A stretch of 64,000 nucleotides of DNA from Lachnospiraceae bacterium. GTDB lineage: Bacteria > Bacillota > Clostridia > Lachnospirales > Lachnospiraceae. Shown piece by piece: positions 25,461-34,355 of the stretch. Within the stretch, counting starts at the first letter, position 1, and each line of letters begins with the position of its first letter. Position numbers and translations under genes: made by a program. Location: the NCBI GenBank assembly GCA_022792335.1, contig JAAWAV010000048.1, positions 1 to 64,000 of the forward strand, in the 5' to 3' direction. The notes beneath the pieces are model-generated. The model ran no database searches. It saw only the letters and a list, made by a program, of their open reading frames with translations, and was not told the origin of the DNA.

Positions 25461-26486
25461 CTAGTGCAGACGGTCCCCATACATATTTTCAAAATAGTTG
25501 CTGTATTCTCCGCTCAAAATATGCTTCCACCACTCCTGATTATCCAAATACCACTGAATGGTCATGGCAATCCCTGTATCAAACGTATACTTAGGCTCCC
25601 ACCCAAGCTCCGTTTCAATCTTTGTCGGATCGATGGCGTATCGGCGATCATGACCAGGACGGTCCGTCACATACTGAATCAAACTCTCCGGCTTGTCAAG
25701 AGCCTTTAAGATGGTTTTGACCACTTCCAGATTGGTCCGCTCATTGTGTCCGCCGATGTTATAAACCTCTCCGACCTTTCCTTTCCGGATGATCAGGTCA
25801 ATGGCGGCGCAGTGATCTGAGACATGAAGCCAGTCGCGGACATTCTCTCCCTTTCCGTATACCGGCAGGCTTTCGTCTGCCAGGGCCCGGCTGATCATCA
25901 GGGGGATCAGCTTCTCCGGAAAATGATAAGGGCCGTAATTATTGGAGCAGCGGGACACTGTCACCGGCGTCCCGAAGGTTCTGTAATAAGCCAATACCAA
26001 AAGATCCGCTCCCGCCTTGCTAGCCGAATAGGGACTCGATGTGTGCAGCGGCGTCTCCTCCGTGAAGAACAAATCCGGCCGGTCCAGAGGCAGATCTCCA
26101 TAAACCTCGTCAGTAGACACCTGATGATAACGCTTTACGCCAAACTGCCTGGATGCATCCAGTAGCGTCTGAGTTCCCATGACATTGGTCTGTACGAAAA
26201 GGCCCGGATCGGTGATAGAACGATCCACATGGCTCTCCGCCGCAAAATTGACCACCACGTCAAACTGCTCCTTCTCAAACAGATCCATAATAAACGGCCG
26301 GTCTGCAATATCGCCTTTTACAAACTTGTAATTGGGTTTCCCTTCCACCGGTTTCAAAGTTTCCAGATTTCCTGCATAGGTGAGCAGATCCAGGTTGACA
26401 ATCACATCCTCCGGATACTTGTTCACCATGTAATGAACAAAATTTCCTCCGATAAATCCGGCTCCGCCTGTCACTAAAATTTTCAT
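25461..26486 (-). CDS. rfbB: dTDP-glucose 4,6-dehydratase
   Basis: Extended short-chain dehydrogenase forming dTDP-4-keto-6-deoxyglucose. NAD-binding GGAGFIGGNF, the HVDRSI motif, catalytic STDEVYGDL and YSASKAGAD with the YxxxK pair, and the family-specific RCSNNYGPYHFPEKLIPL. 341 residues, complete. GAGGAAAAAG precedes the ATG. It is 16 nt downstream of rfbA and shares its transcript. Confidence 0.96.
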   Translation of the reverse strand: MKILVTGGAGFIGGNFVHYMVNKYPEDVIVNLDLLTYAGNLETLKPVEGKPNYKFVKGDIADRPFIMDLFEKEQFDVVVNFAAESHVDRSITDPGLFVQTNVMGTQTLLDASRQFGVKRYHQVSTDEVYGDLPLDRPDLFFTEETPLHTSSPYSASKAGADLLVLAYYRTFGTPVTVSRCSNNYGPYHFPEKLIPLMISRALADESLPVYGKGENVRDWLHVSDHCAAIDLIIRKGKVGEVYNIGGHNERTNLEVVKTILKALDKPESLIQYVTDRPGHDRRYAIDPTKIETELGWEPKYTFDTGIAMTIQWYLDNQEWWKHILSGEYSNYFENMYGDRLH

Positions 26487-26502
26487 GTTCTTTTTCCTCG
26501 CT

Positions 26503-27393
26503 TTAGTCGAACTTCTTATCTATATATTTTCCGTCCATAACGTCTTTTAAATACGCGCCGTACTGATTTTTTTTCAGCACTTCGTAAGTCTCCATCAGCT
26601 CTTCCCTGCTGATCCATCCCCGCAAATAGGCAATTTCCTCCAGACAGGCAATCTTCCTGTGCTGATGAGTCTCCACCGTTTTGACAAAATTGGTCGCGTC
26701 CACCAAAGATTCATGGGTTCCCGTATCCAGCCAGGTAAAGCCCTGGCCAAGAAGCGTCACTTCCAGTTCTCCCTTTTCCAGGTAGATCTTGTTGAGGTCT
26801 GTGATCTCCAGCTCTCCGCGGGCCGACGGCTTTAAGTTTTTCGCGTACTCTACCACCCGGTTGTCATAGAAATAAAGGCCGGTCACACAGTAATTGGACT
26901 TCGGATTGGCCGGCTTTTCTTCCAGAGAGATCGCCTTCCCCTCCTCGTCAAACTCCACAATCCCAAATCGCTCCGGATCATCCACATAGTAGCCAAACAC
27001 CGTGGCTCCCTGCTCTTTGGCGGCTGCCGCCCGAAGCCTCCTTGTCAGGCCGTTTCCGTGAAAAATATTGTCCCCCAGAACCATGGCGACAGAATCTTTT
27101 CCGATAAACTTCTCCCCGATGATAAAAGCCTGTGCCAGTCCGTCGGGGCTTGGCTGCACTGCGTAGGAAAGTTCAATGCCAAACTGGTGGCCGTCCCCCA
27201 GAAGGGATTCAAACCGCGGCGTATCCTCCGGCGTGGAAATAATCAGAATCTCCCGGATGCCCGCATTCATCAGCACAGACAGCGGATAATAAATCATCGG
27301 CTTGTCATAGATCGGTAAAAGCTGCTTTGACGTCACCTTGGTCAGCGGATACAGACGGGTACCGCTTCCCCCGGCAAGAATAATCCCCTTCAT
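26503..27393 (-). CDS. rfbA: Glucose-1-phosphate thymidylyltransferase
   Basis: Makes dTDP-glucose from glucose-1-phosphate and dTTP. N-terminal nucleotidyltransferase motif [18 protein letters not shown], then [19 protein letters not shown] and [10 protein letters not shown]. 296 residues, the usual size for RmlA. The start at 27393 has GAGGAGG 6 nt upstream. First gene of the rfbA-rfbB-rfbD-glmM-vanZ-hisC run, with its own promoter. Confidence 0.95.
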   Translation of the reverse strand: MKGIILAGGSGTRLYPLTKVTSKQLLPIYDKPMIYYPLSVLMNAGIREILIISTPEDTPRFESLLGDGHQFGIELSYAVQPSPDGLAQAFIIGEKFIGKDSVAMVLGDNIFHGNGLTRRLRAAAAKEQGATVFGYYVDDPERFGIVEFDEEGKAISLEEKPANPKSNYCVTGLYFYDNRVVEYAKNLKPSARGELEITDLNKIYLEKGELEVTLLGQGFTWLDTGTHESLVDATNFVKTVETHQHRKIACLEEIAYLRGWISREELMETYEVLKKNQYGAYLKDVMDGKYIDKKFD

Positions 27394-27477
27394 GGAGTAC
27401 CTCCTCAACTTCATACAATTGATAATTGCCAAAAACCCATACAAAAGCAAGGCTCCCAAAAAAGCCCATCCATACGT

Positions 27478-27506
27478 AATATAGCATACCTTTTGGCCTT
27501 TTGCAA
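27478..27506 (-). promoter_or_regulatory. Promoter of the rfbA operon
   Basis: Minus strand: -35 TTGCAA (27501-27506), 17-nt spacer, -10 TATATT (27478-27483) with TG one base upstream. About 85 nt before the rfbA start. Confidence 0.6.
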
Positions 27507-27520
27507 CGAGGAAACGTCGA

Positions 27521-27563
27521 AAGGCGCCCCGAAAGGCCGGATTCCAGCCTTTTGGGCGCCTGT
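27521..27563 (-). terminator. Intrinsic terminator after the rhamnoside ABC operon
   Basis: GC-rich stem GGCGCCC...AAAGGC / GCCTTT...GGGGCGCC with an A-C mismatch and 9-nt loop, 42 nt after the binding-protein stop, followed by TTTCG then TTT on the minus strand. It separates this operon from the rfbA promoter. Confidence 0.75.
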
Positions 27564-27604
27564 TTCAGTTTTCCTTACATCTAATCTGTTCTTTTCTTTC
27601 GTCT

Positions 27605-28672
27605 TTACTGCATCATTCCGTTTTCTTCATGCATGGCAATGATCTCGTCCACATTGTCGGAGGTGATAACCGTGCCCTCCAGTGCAAACTTTCTGGAAGA
27701 AGTATCTTTTCCACTCATCATTTCCAGCAGCGTTTCTGCAGTCACCTTTCCCATATCGTCCGCATTCTGAAGAACAGTCGCAGTCATGGTTCCCGCCTTC
27801 ACTGCATTGCATCCGTTTGCCAGACCGTCAATTCCGAAAAACTGAATCTTCTGGGTATCAAAATTGGCGGCGTCACATACTTCGATACATCCGCATACCA
27901 TGTCGTCACACAGAGAATATACGAAATCAAACTCCGTATAAATCTGGGTCCAGTCCTCCATGACAGCCATTGCGCCTTCTTTTGACCAGTCCTTGCTGTT
28001 CTTGGTATCCAGAATCTCAATATCGTCGCGGCCTGCTTCCTTCATTGCGTCCATCCAGCCGTTATAACGATCCTCAGAACCAGTATTTCCTGCAGTAGCC
28101 TTTAAAATCAGACCCTTCGCGCCTTCCGGAATCACTTTTGAAGCCGCAGTACCGATGCAGTATCCAAGTGTATAGTTATCCAGTCCCACATAGCAGGATA
28201 CTCCGTCATCTCCCGCCGTGTTGTTTACCAGAACGGTGTATACGCCTGCCTCTGCCGCTTCCTTTAACAGAGTATCCGTATCCTGTTCATGATCGGGCTT
28301 GTCAATGACCAGTCCGTTGTATCCGCCGCTGACCGCCATTTCAATCAGGGAAGGGACGTTCGCCGAATCTGATTTTAAATCAACGATAGACGCTTCGATT
28401 CCCAGTCCTTCCAGAGACTTTTTGCAGGTATTCGACAGCCAGGAATAAAAGGAACCGGACATATTAGAGCAGCCAATCAGGACTCTGTAGTCGCCCGCTT
28501 TTTCTTCCTTTGCCTCAGACTCTTCCCCCTCTGCCGCCTTTGTCTCCGTTTGAGCCTTCGTCTCGCTTTTTGTCTCAGCCCCTTTTGTAGCTGCAGGTTC
28601 TTCTTTTTTTCCACAGGCAGAAAGACCGATTACCATCGCTGCCGCCAGTAATAATGCTGTTACTTTTCTCAT
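27605..28672 (-). CDS. Sugar ABC transporter substrate-binding lipoprotein, second importer
   Basis: Lipoprotein signal MRKVTALLLAAAMVIGLSAC with lipid Cys20, a Lys/Glu/Thr-rich linker (about 25-60), then a type I periplasmic-binding domain (VLIGCSNMSGSFYSWLSNTC, later VIDKPDHEQD and FGIDGLANGCNAVKAG). 355 residues. The start at 28672 has GGAGG 9 nt upstream. Last gene of the GH78-ATPase-permease-receptor operon, 123 nt after the permease. The likely ligand is a small rhamnose-containing glycoside or L-rhamnose, judged only from the neighbouring rhamnosidase. Confidence 0.88.
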   Translation of the reverse strand: MRKVTALLLAAAMVIGLSACGKKEEPAATKGAETKSETKAQTETKAAEGEESEAKEEKAGDYRVLIGCSNMSGSFYSWLSNTCKKSLEGLGIEASIVDLKSDSANVPSLIEMAVSGGYNGLVIDKPDHEQDTDTLLKEAAEAGVYTVLVNNTAGDDGVSCYVGLDNYTLGYCIGTAASKVIPEGAKGLILKATAGNTGSEDRYNGWMDAMKEAGRDDIEILDTKNSKDWSKEGAMAVMEDWTQIYTEFDFVYSLCDDMVCGCIEVCDAANFDTQKIQFFGIDGLANGCNAVKAGTMTATVLQNADDMGKVTAETLLEMMSGKDTSSRKFALEGTVITSDNVDEIIAMHEENGMMQ

Positions 28673-28795
28673 GCGTGTTATCCTCCTGAAATTATTTATA
28701 TAATCGAAATTCCGGTTCCGTGGCCACTGTTCCCCGTTTTCGGTTATACCAACGCGTCTTGCACGCTCCTTTAAGAGCATGCCTTCTAATTCCGT

Positions 28796-29764
28796 CTATT
28801 TCCGTTTGATTCTCTTATTCTTGCCTGAAAGGTCAATGGTCAGCGCAACCAGAATAATCATACCCTTGGTGACCATCTGTACATAAGAATCCAGTCCGGT
28901 CAAATTCAGCAGATTGGTCAAAAATCCCATAATCGCCGCACCGACCATACAGCCCATCACCGTACCGATACCGCCGGTAAAACTGGTTCCGCCGATGATA
29001 GCCGCCGCAATGGCGTCTCCATGATAGTTGGTAGCCGTATCCGGAATTGCCGAATTAACCCTTGCAATCTGCAAGACTGCCGCTACACCGGTCAGCGCTC
29101 CCGCTATGATAAAAGCTTTGATAATGGTTCTGTCCACATGGATACCGGAAGCATTCGCTGCCGCCTGATTTCCGCCTGTGGCAAAAATATCTCTTCCCAG
29201 GGTCGTCCTGTTCATAATCACCCAACACACCACCGCCATACCAAAGAAAATATAGACCGGAAGCGGAACCGCTCCTAAATAGGTGGTAGAAATGACGCTG
29301 TAATTCCCGATTTCATAAGTGGCCTGCCCTCCTGTGTAAATGTAACACAGACCTCTTGCGATATAGTCCATGGCCATTGTGGCGATAAAAGCCGGAAGTT
29401 TCACCTTGGCCACCATAAAACCGCTGAATGTCAGACACAGTACACTGATCAAGAGCGACACTCCGATGGCCGCCAGAAGAGATCCTGTGGACAGATAAGC
29501 GGAAACGGACATCATTCCGCTTAAGGCAATGACAGAACCCAGGGACAAATCAATCTGTCCGGCGATGATCAACACCATTTCTGCCAAGGCCAAAACTCCG
29601 GTGACGGCAATCTGCCGGAACACATTCGTCACATTTTTCACAGTTAAAAAATAAGGGTTGGTAACTGCTCCAATGATAATCAGGCAAAAGAATACCAGAT
29701 AGATACCATATTTCCGCGAAACGATATCCAGCCTTTTTTTCAAACCGGCTTTAGAAATTTCCAT
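28796..29764 (-). CDS. Sugar ABC transporter permease, second importer
   Basis: CUT2-type membrane subunit, 322 residues, with the conserved loop AGQIDLSLGSVIALSG and GGTSFTGGIGTVMG. The start at 29764 has AGGAGGTGGG 7 nt upstream; it overlaps the ATPase gene by 14 nt, so translation is coupled. Paralogue of the permease at 10.3-11.3 kb but clearly divergent. Confidence 0.92.
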   Translation of the reverse strand: MEISKAGLKKRLDIVSRKYGIYLVFFCLIIIGAVTNPYFLTVKNVTNVFRQIAVTGVLALAEMVLIIAGQIDLSLGSVIALSGMMSVSAYLSTGSLLAAIGVSLLISVLCLTFSGFMVAKVKLPAFIATMAMDYIARGLCYIYTGGQATYEIGNYSVISTTYLGAVPLPVYIFFGMAVVCWVIMNRTTLGRDIFATGGNQAAANASGIHVDRTIIKAFIIAGALTGVAAVLQIARVNSAIPDTATNYHGDAIAAAIIGGTSFTGGIGTVMGCMVGAAIMGFLTNLLNLTGLDSYVQMVTKGMIILVALTIDLSGKNKRIKRK

Positions 29765-31259
29765 TTTGCCCACCTCCTGCTGCCATACGAACAATCTCCT
29801 CCTGCGTCATATGTTCTTTATCCACCTCTCCTACAATACTTCCGTTATGCATCACATAAGCCCGGTCGCACATTCCGATAAATTCCGGCAGCTCCGAAGA
29901 AATCATAATAATCGCAATGCCGTTCCCGGCAAGCTCCACCATCAACTTGTAGATCTCATGCTTGGCGCCTACGTCAATTCCTCTGGTCGGCTCATCCAGA
30001 ATCAATACCTTTGCATCTGTCATCAGACATTTGCTGAGTACCGCCTTCTGCTGATTTCCGCCCGATAGCGTCATAGCCTCTGCCTCCAGCCCGAACGCAC
30101 GGATTTTCATCTTCTGAAAATACTGTTCTGTGAGCTTCTTTTCCTTTTTCAGATTCAGAAAGGTAAATCTGGATACTTTTTTGAGACTGGAAAGCGAAAT
30201 GTTTTCCCGCAGGTTTCGGCAAAGAACCAGTCCCAGTCTCCGCCTATCCTCTGTAGCCAGGGCAATCCCATTTTGAATCGCATCTGATACCTTCCGGATT
30301 TTTACAGGCTTTCCGTCTATTTTTATGGTTCCTTTTTCAAATTTGTCAATTCCGAAGATGGCTCTCACCGTCTCCGATCTTCCGGCTCCCATCAGTCCGC
30401 CAAGCCCCAGAATCTCCCCTGCTCTTACATAAAAGGAAACCTCATGCAGTCTGCTATACTCACTGGTCAGCCCTTCCACTTCCAGCACCTTGTCTCCGAT
30501 GGGTGTCTCCTTCTTCGGATATACCTCCGAGATTTCCCGGCCGACCATAAGCTCCACTAAAAGATCATTGGTAAATTCTCCGGCCGGCGCCGTTCGGATA
30601 TGTTTTCCGTCTCGCATGACCGTAATGTAGTCCGCAATCCGGAAAATTTCGTCCATTTTGTGGGAAATATACAAAATTGTGATTCCCCGCTTTTTTAACA
30701 TCTCAATCTTTTCAAACAGCCGCTCCACTTCCGTGGAAGTCAGAGCCGAAGTGGGTTCATCCATGATCAGAACGTCCACGTTGCTGCTCCGGATGCATTT
30801 TGTGATTTCCAGCAGCTGAATATCCGAGATACTAAGCTGTCTCAGCGTAAGCTTCGGATCATAGTCCAGTTTTTCTTCCTCCAGGATTTCTTTTGCCCTT
30901 TTGCTTACGCCCTTCCAATCGATAAAGCATCCTTTTTTCGGTTCCCTGCAAAGCATCAGGTACCGTTCCACCGTCATATCCGGTATATAGCTGAGCTCCT
31001 GGTAAATCATGGCGATTCCATGCTTTTGGGCGTCTGTGGAAGAGGAAAACTTCATTTCTTTCCCATCCACATAAAATTTTCCCTTGGAAGGAATATTGGT
31101 TCCATTCAAGACCTTCATCAGCGTGGATTTTCCGGCCCCGTTTTCGCCCATCATAATATGGACCGATCCCTTTTTCACTCCAAAACTCACATCGTCCAGC
31201 GCAAGGACCCCCGGAAACTCCATGGAGATGGAATCAAACCATATTTTGTCATCCTGCAT
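29751..31259 (-). CDS. Sugar ABC transporter ATP-binding protein, second importer
   Basis: Two fused ATPase domains as in RbsA. Domain 1 has Walker A GENGAGKST and Walker B VLIMDEPTSALT; domain 2 has a degenerate loop (GGLMGAGRSE), signature LSGGNQQKAVLS and Walker B VLILDEPTRGID. I set the ATG at 31259; AGGAGG is 15 nt upstream, which is far, and a TTG two codons earlier has a better 9-nt spacing, so the protein may start there. 41 nt after the rhamnosidase gene and overlapping the permease. Confidence 0.9.
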   Translation of the reverse strand: MQDDKIWFDSISMEFPGVLALDDVSFGVKKGSVHIMMGENGAGKSTLMKVLNGTNIPSKGKFYVDGKEMKFSSSTDAQKHGIAMIYQELSYIPDMTVERYLMLCREPKKGCFIDWKGVSKRAKEILEEEKLDYDPKLTLRQLSISDIQLLEITKCIRSSNVDVLIMDEPTSALTSTEVERLFEKIEMLKKRGITILYISHKMDEIFRIADYITVMRDGKHIRTAPAGEFTNDLLVELMVGREISEVYPKKETPIGDKVLEVEGLTSEYSRLHEVSFYVRAGEILGLGGLMGAGRSETVRAIFGIDKFEKGTIKIDGKPVKIRKVSDAIQNGIALATEDRRRLGLVLCRNLRENISLSSLKKVSRFTFLNLKKEKKLTEQYFQKMKIRAFGLEAEAMTLSGGNQQKAVLSKCLMTDAKVLILDEPTRGIDVGAKHEIYKLMVELAGNGIAIIMISSELPEFIGMCDRAYVMHNGSIVGEVDKEHMTQEEIVRMAAGGGQNGNF

Positions 31260-31300
31260 TGCCAAAACGGCCAACCTCCTTTCTGCCTCCCCCTCTTTTC

Positions 31301-33997
31301 TCAACGGCAGACAATTTCATAACTACCTGACGACAGATCGAAAAGCGCCTGAGTGTTATCCGCCGTTGTCAGCCTGCATCCCTCTCCGTCCACGCTCTCT
31401 TTATGAAGGGAGAGTTCTTTGCCGTTGACCAGAACCTCCGATAGCGTAAGGCCCAGTTCTTCCAGGGGAACCCGTACCTCTCCCGTACTTCCAAAGGGGA
31501 TCTCCACTTTCATTACAAAGCTTCCGTCCTCTTCCTTCTTCCATTCGGACACAATCCGCCCAGCCATGGTATCCACCTTCGCCTGAACATGTTTCAGCTT
31601 TGTCGGAATGATCGGATGGATCAGGACCTTCTTGAAACCAGGATCTGTCTCATCCGGCCGTATTCCTGCAAAATGTTTGTAGAAGCATACTCCCACCGCT
31701 CCATACATGGGATGGTTGTAGGAAGCCATGCGGCTCATCACGCATTCATCCGTAATTTTTTCCCAGCGTTCCCATATGGTGGTCGCCCCGTTCTCTATCA
31801 TATATCCCCAGCTCGGATAGGTGGTCTGCGTCAGCAGATCATATGCCACGTCCCGATAGCCGTTTTCCAGAAGAACTTCTACAATATATCTGGAGCAGAG
31901 ATTTCCTGTGGTCAGATGAGTATCGTTGGTTTCCACAATATCTGTCACCAGGTTTCTTAAAATCTCTTCCCGATCCTCTTCCGGTGCCAGCCCCATATAC
32001 AGCGCAATGGTATTGCTTCCCTGGCTGTTGGTGCAAAAATACTTCTTTTCCTTATCATAGTAGGTGCGCAGAAATGCTTCTTTGATTCGTCCGGCTTCTT
32101 CTTTATAAAAAGCCTCATCTTCTTTTTTCCCCAGCACTCCGGCCATTCTGGCCATCAGGCAACAGTCATAATAAAAGTAAGCCGTCGCCATCATGCGCGG
32201 AGGTGTAACCATTGATACTGCCCCGCCTCCGATACTGCTCATATCCGTATCTTTCACCGGAGACGCCCAGTCTCCCATGGTCGCCCAACGCATCACGTAG
32301 TCCGTCGAGTTCCGTTTCAGATAGGCAGCCAGTTTTCTGTTGGTCTCATAACAGGCTTCCATCACATTCGTGTCTTTGTAATGGAGATACAGATTCCAGG
32401 GAAGTAAGAAGGTAATTGCGCCAACCGGATCCGCCGGCCGGCATCCAAATACCCGGAAAGGAGCCGTATCTGTGATTGCCCCTGTCTTTTTTCCCTGCGT
32501 GTCTCTCACATCCTGAAGCCATTTGGTATATAGCTGGGCCAGGCGGAAATTATACAGAGCGCCTTCATTTCGCACCGTCATATCGTTGATCCATCCCAGT
32601 CTTTCATCCCGCTGCGGGCAGTCTGTGGGAATGCTGTGCAGATTGCTCTCTTCCGTCCAGTTGATATTTTTCTGAAGCTGATTGAGTAGTGCATTATCGC
32701 AACAAAATTCTCCGATGGGCTCTACTGCAGAGCGAACCACACACCCGGTAATGGTGTCCTCTCCCGGCTCCAGAGGAAGTCCGAAAACCTGTACGTACCG
32801 GTATCCATGATAAGTAAAATCCGGTTCGTAGATTTCTTCCCCCTCTCCCTTCAGTATGTAAGTGTCTGTCGCGCGCATTCCTCTCAAAGAAATCTGGTTC
32901 ACTGTGTGATCGTCATGAATCAGTTCCGAATGAACCATCCGGATTTTGGTTCCTCTCTCTCCCCGGACTTTCAGTCTGCTCCAGCCTGCGTAGTTCTGTC
33001 CCATATCGAAGGTATAGCTTCCATCTCCGATTTTGTATATCTTTTCCGGTTTCCGTTCAGCTACCACTTTGATCGGTTCCAGAATTTGCGCTCTGATTGT
33101 TCCTTCTTCCGGTTCAAACTCCACCGCCTGATACCAGGGGGCTTCTGATTCCTCCATCCGGTATCCCGGTCTGTCCCATCCTGTCAGTTCCAGACGGGCG
33201 TCGTAGGTTTCTCCATGATAAATGCTGTTTTCCAGAAGAGGACCTCTATTTGTATAATACCAATCCTCACTTTTGCTATAAATCCATCTGGAAGTTCCAT
33301 CTTCATAATTCAAAAGCATCTGGAGGGAAAAGGAATGTTCGCCCAGCCCCGCCTCATCCCGGCTCATCTGCAAGGCCTTCCATCCGTTTCCAAGCTCTAC
33401 GCCCAGTACATTTTCTCCCTGCTGCAAGAAGTCTTTCACCGGATAGGTCGCATAAAGCACGGTTTTTCTGCTATCCGTATTGGCATTCTGCAATACGGCG
33501 TCTGTGCAGCGCTTCCCGTTGACTGTCAGCACATAATAATTCGGACTGACCACATACACAAAAGCGTTTTTCACCTTTTTTTCTATGGAAATAGCGCTCC
33601 GGAACCAGAAAGCCCACTCTTCCATCCAGGGGCCTCCCAGCCAATCTGCCTTCCAGGGATCGGCATCCAGGATTCCCATCACAAAGGTCCCTGTCTCGCT
33701 GGCAAAGGTCTCACCCTCCAGATCTGTAAGAAGCACCTGAAAGTAATAAGTCTCCGCTGTCTCCAGCTTCTCTCCCGCATAAGGGATATTCAAGCGATCC
33801 CCTGAAATCTGTTCTCCGGAATCCCAGACCAGACTTGTTTTGTCTTTTAAGTCTCCCTCACTCTTTGCCACAAGTATACGATAGCTTCTCTGCCCTCCGA
33901 CAGGTTTACCGCCTTCTGCCAGCCAAGAAAACCTGGGATGCTCCATGTCAATTCCCACAGGATTTTGCATATATTCACAAAAAACTCTGATATTCAT
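31301..33997 (-). CDS. GH78 alpha-L-rhamnosidase (cytoplasmic)
   Basis: Inverting glycosidase releasing terminal L-rhamnose from glycosides. N-terminal beta-domains (about 1-400) precede an (alpha/alpha)6 barrel with the GH78 signature TDCPQRDERLGWINDM (about 458-474, carrying acid-side Asp/Glu residues) and the later Glu in NGATTIWERWE. 898 residues, normal for GH78. There is no signal peptide, so substrates must be imported, which fits the co-transcribed ABC importer. AAAGGAG precedes the ATG. No rhamnose isomerase, kinase or aldolase is nearby; these would have to lie elsewhere. Divergent from a LacI regulator. Confidence 0.92.
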   Translation of the reverse strand: MNIRVFCEYMQNPVGIDMEHPRFSWLAEGGKPVGGQRSYRILVAKSEGDLKDKTSLVWDSGEQISGDRLNIPYAGEKLETAETYYFQVLLTDLEGETFASETGTFVMGILDADPWKADWLGGPWMEEWAFWFRSAISIEKKVKNAFVYVVSPNYYVLTVNGKRCTDAVLQNANTDSRKTVLYATYPVKDFLQQGENVLGVELGNGWKALQMSRDEAGLGEHSFSLQMLLNYEDGTSRWIYSKSEDWYYTNRGPLLENSIYHGETYDARLELTGWDRPGYRMEESEAPWYQAVEFEPEEGTIRAQILEPIKVVAERKPEKIYKIGDGSYTFDMGQNYAGWSRLKVRGERGTKIRMVHSELIHDDHTVNQISLRGMRATDTYILKGEGEEIYEPDFTYHGYRYVQVFGLPLEPGEDTITGCVVRSAVEPIGEFCCDNALLNQLQKNINWTEESNLHSIPTDCPQRDERLGWINDMTVRNEGALYNFRLAQLYTKWLQDVRDTQGKKTGAITDTAPFRVFGCRPADPVGAITFLLPWNLYLHYKDTNVMEACYETNRKLAAYLKRNSTDYVMRWATMGDWASPVKDTDMSSIGGGAVSMVTPPRMMATAYFYYDCCLMARMAGVLGKKEDEAFYKEEAGRIKEAFLRTYYDKEKKYFCTNSQGSNTIALYMGLAPEEDREEILRNLVTDIVETNDTHLTTGNLCSRYIVEVLLENGYRDVAYDLLTQTTYPSWGYMIENGATTIWERWEKITDECVMSRMASYNHPMYGAVGVCFYKHFAGIRPDETDPGFKKVLIHPIIPTKLKHVQAKVDTMAGRIVSEWKKEEDGSFVMKVEIPFGSTGEVRVPLEELGLTLSEVLVNGKELSLHKESVDGEGCRLTTADNTQALFDLSSGSYEIVCR

Positions 33998-34056
33998 AGG
34001 CGTCTCCTTTGTGATTATTAAATTTTTACTTTTATTTTCCGTTTTAGGATAAAAAA

Positions 34057-34085
34057 ATTATAACAGAGCCTTCCAGGTCCGTCTA
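34057..34085 (-). promoter_or_regulatory. Promoter of the rhamnosidase operon
   Basis: Minus strand: -35 TAGACG (34080-34085), 17-nt spacer, -10 TATAAT (34057-34062). About 60 nt before the start codon. The 34.0-34.35 kb divergent region is very AT-rich and otherwise holds the LacI promoter and palindromes. Confidence 0.5.
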
Positions 34086-34276
34086 TGGATATTATAAATA
34101 AACTTTTATTTTATTTTTGTGTATTTTTAACAAATAATTAAATCTTTACCACGATTTTTCTTCGTTTTTCCTTATTTTGTCCATATAATTATTATATTTC
34201 AATTCTTTCACAATTAAATATTTACTCATTTTTCATGAACAAAACTTCCTCTATATCAAATTCTCTGCAAACAAAA

Positions 34277-34310
34277 AAGAAGTAAACTTTTTATTTACTT
34301 TTTACTTCTT
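34277..34310. promoter_or_regulatory. Palindromic operator candidate in front of the LacI gene
   Basis: Perfect 10-bp arms AAGAAGTAAA / TTTACTTCTT (34277-34286, 34301-34310); an inner TTTACT at 34294-34299 forms a second AGTAAA-N7-TTTACT repeat with the same left arm. It overlaps the likely -35 of the regulator gene. Confidence 0.5.
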
Positions 34311-34322
34311 TTATGCTATGCT
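34294..34322 (+). promoter_or_regulatory. Promoter of the LacI-family gene
   Basis: -35 TTTACT (34294-34299), 17-nt spacer, -10 TATGCT (34317-34322). Both hexamers match consensus at 4 of 6. Overlap with the palindrome suggests autoregulation. Confidence 0.45.
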
Positions 34323-34355
34323 CTAACTATTAAAATTTGTTTGGAGGTGCTTCTT

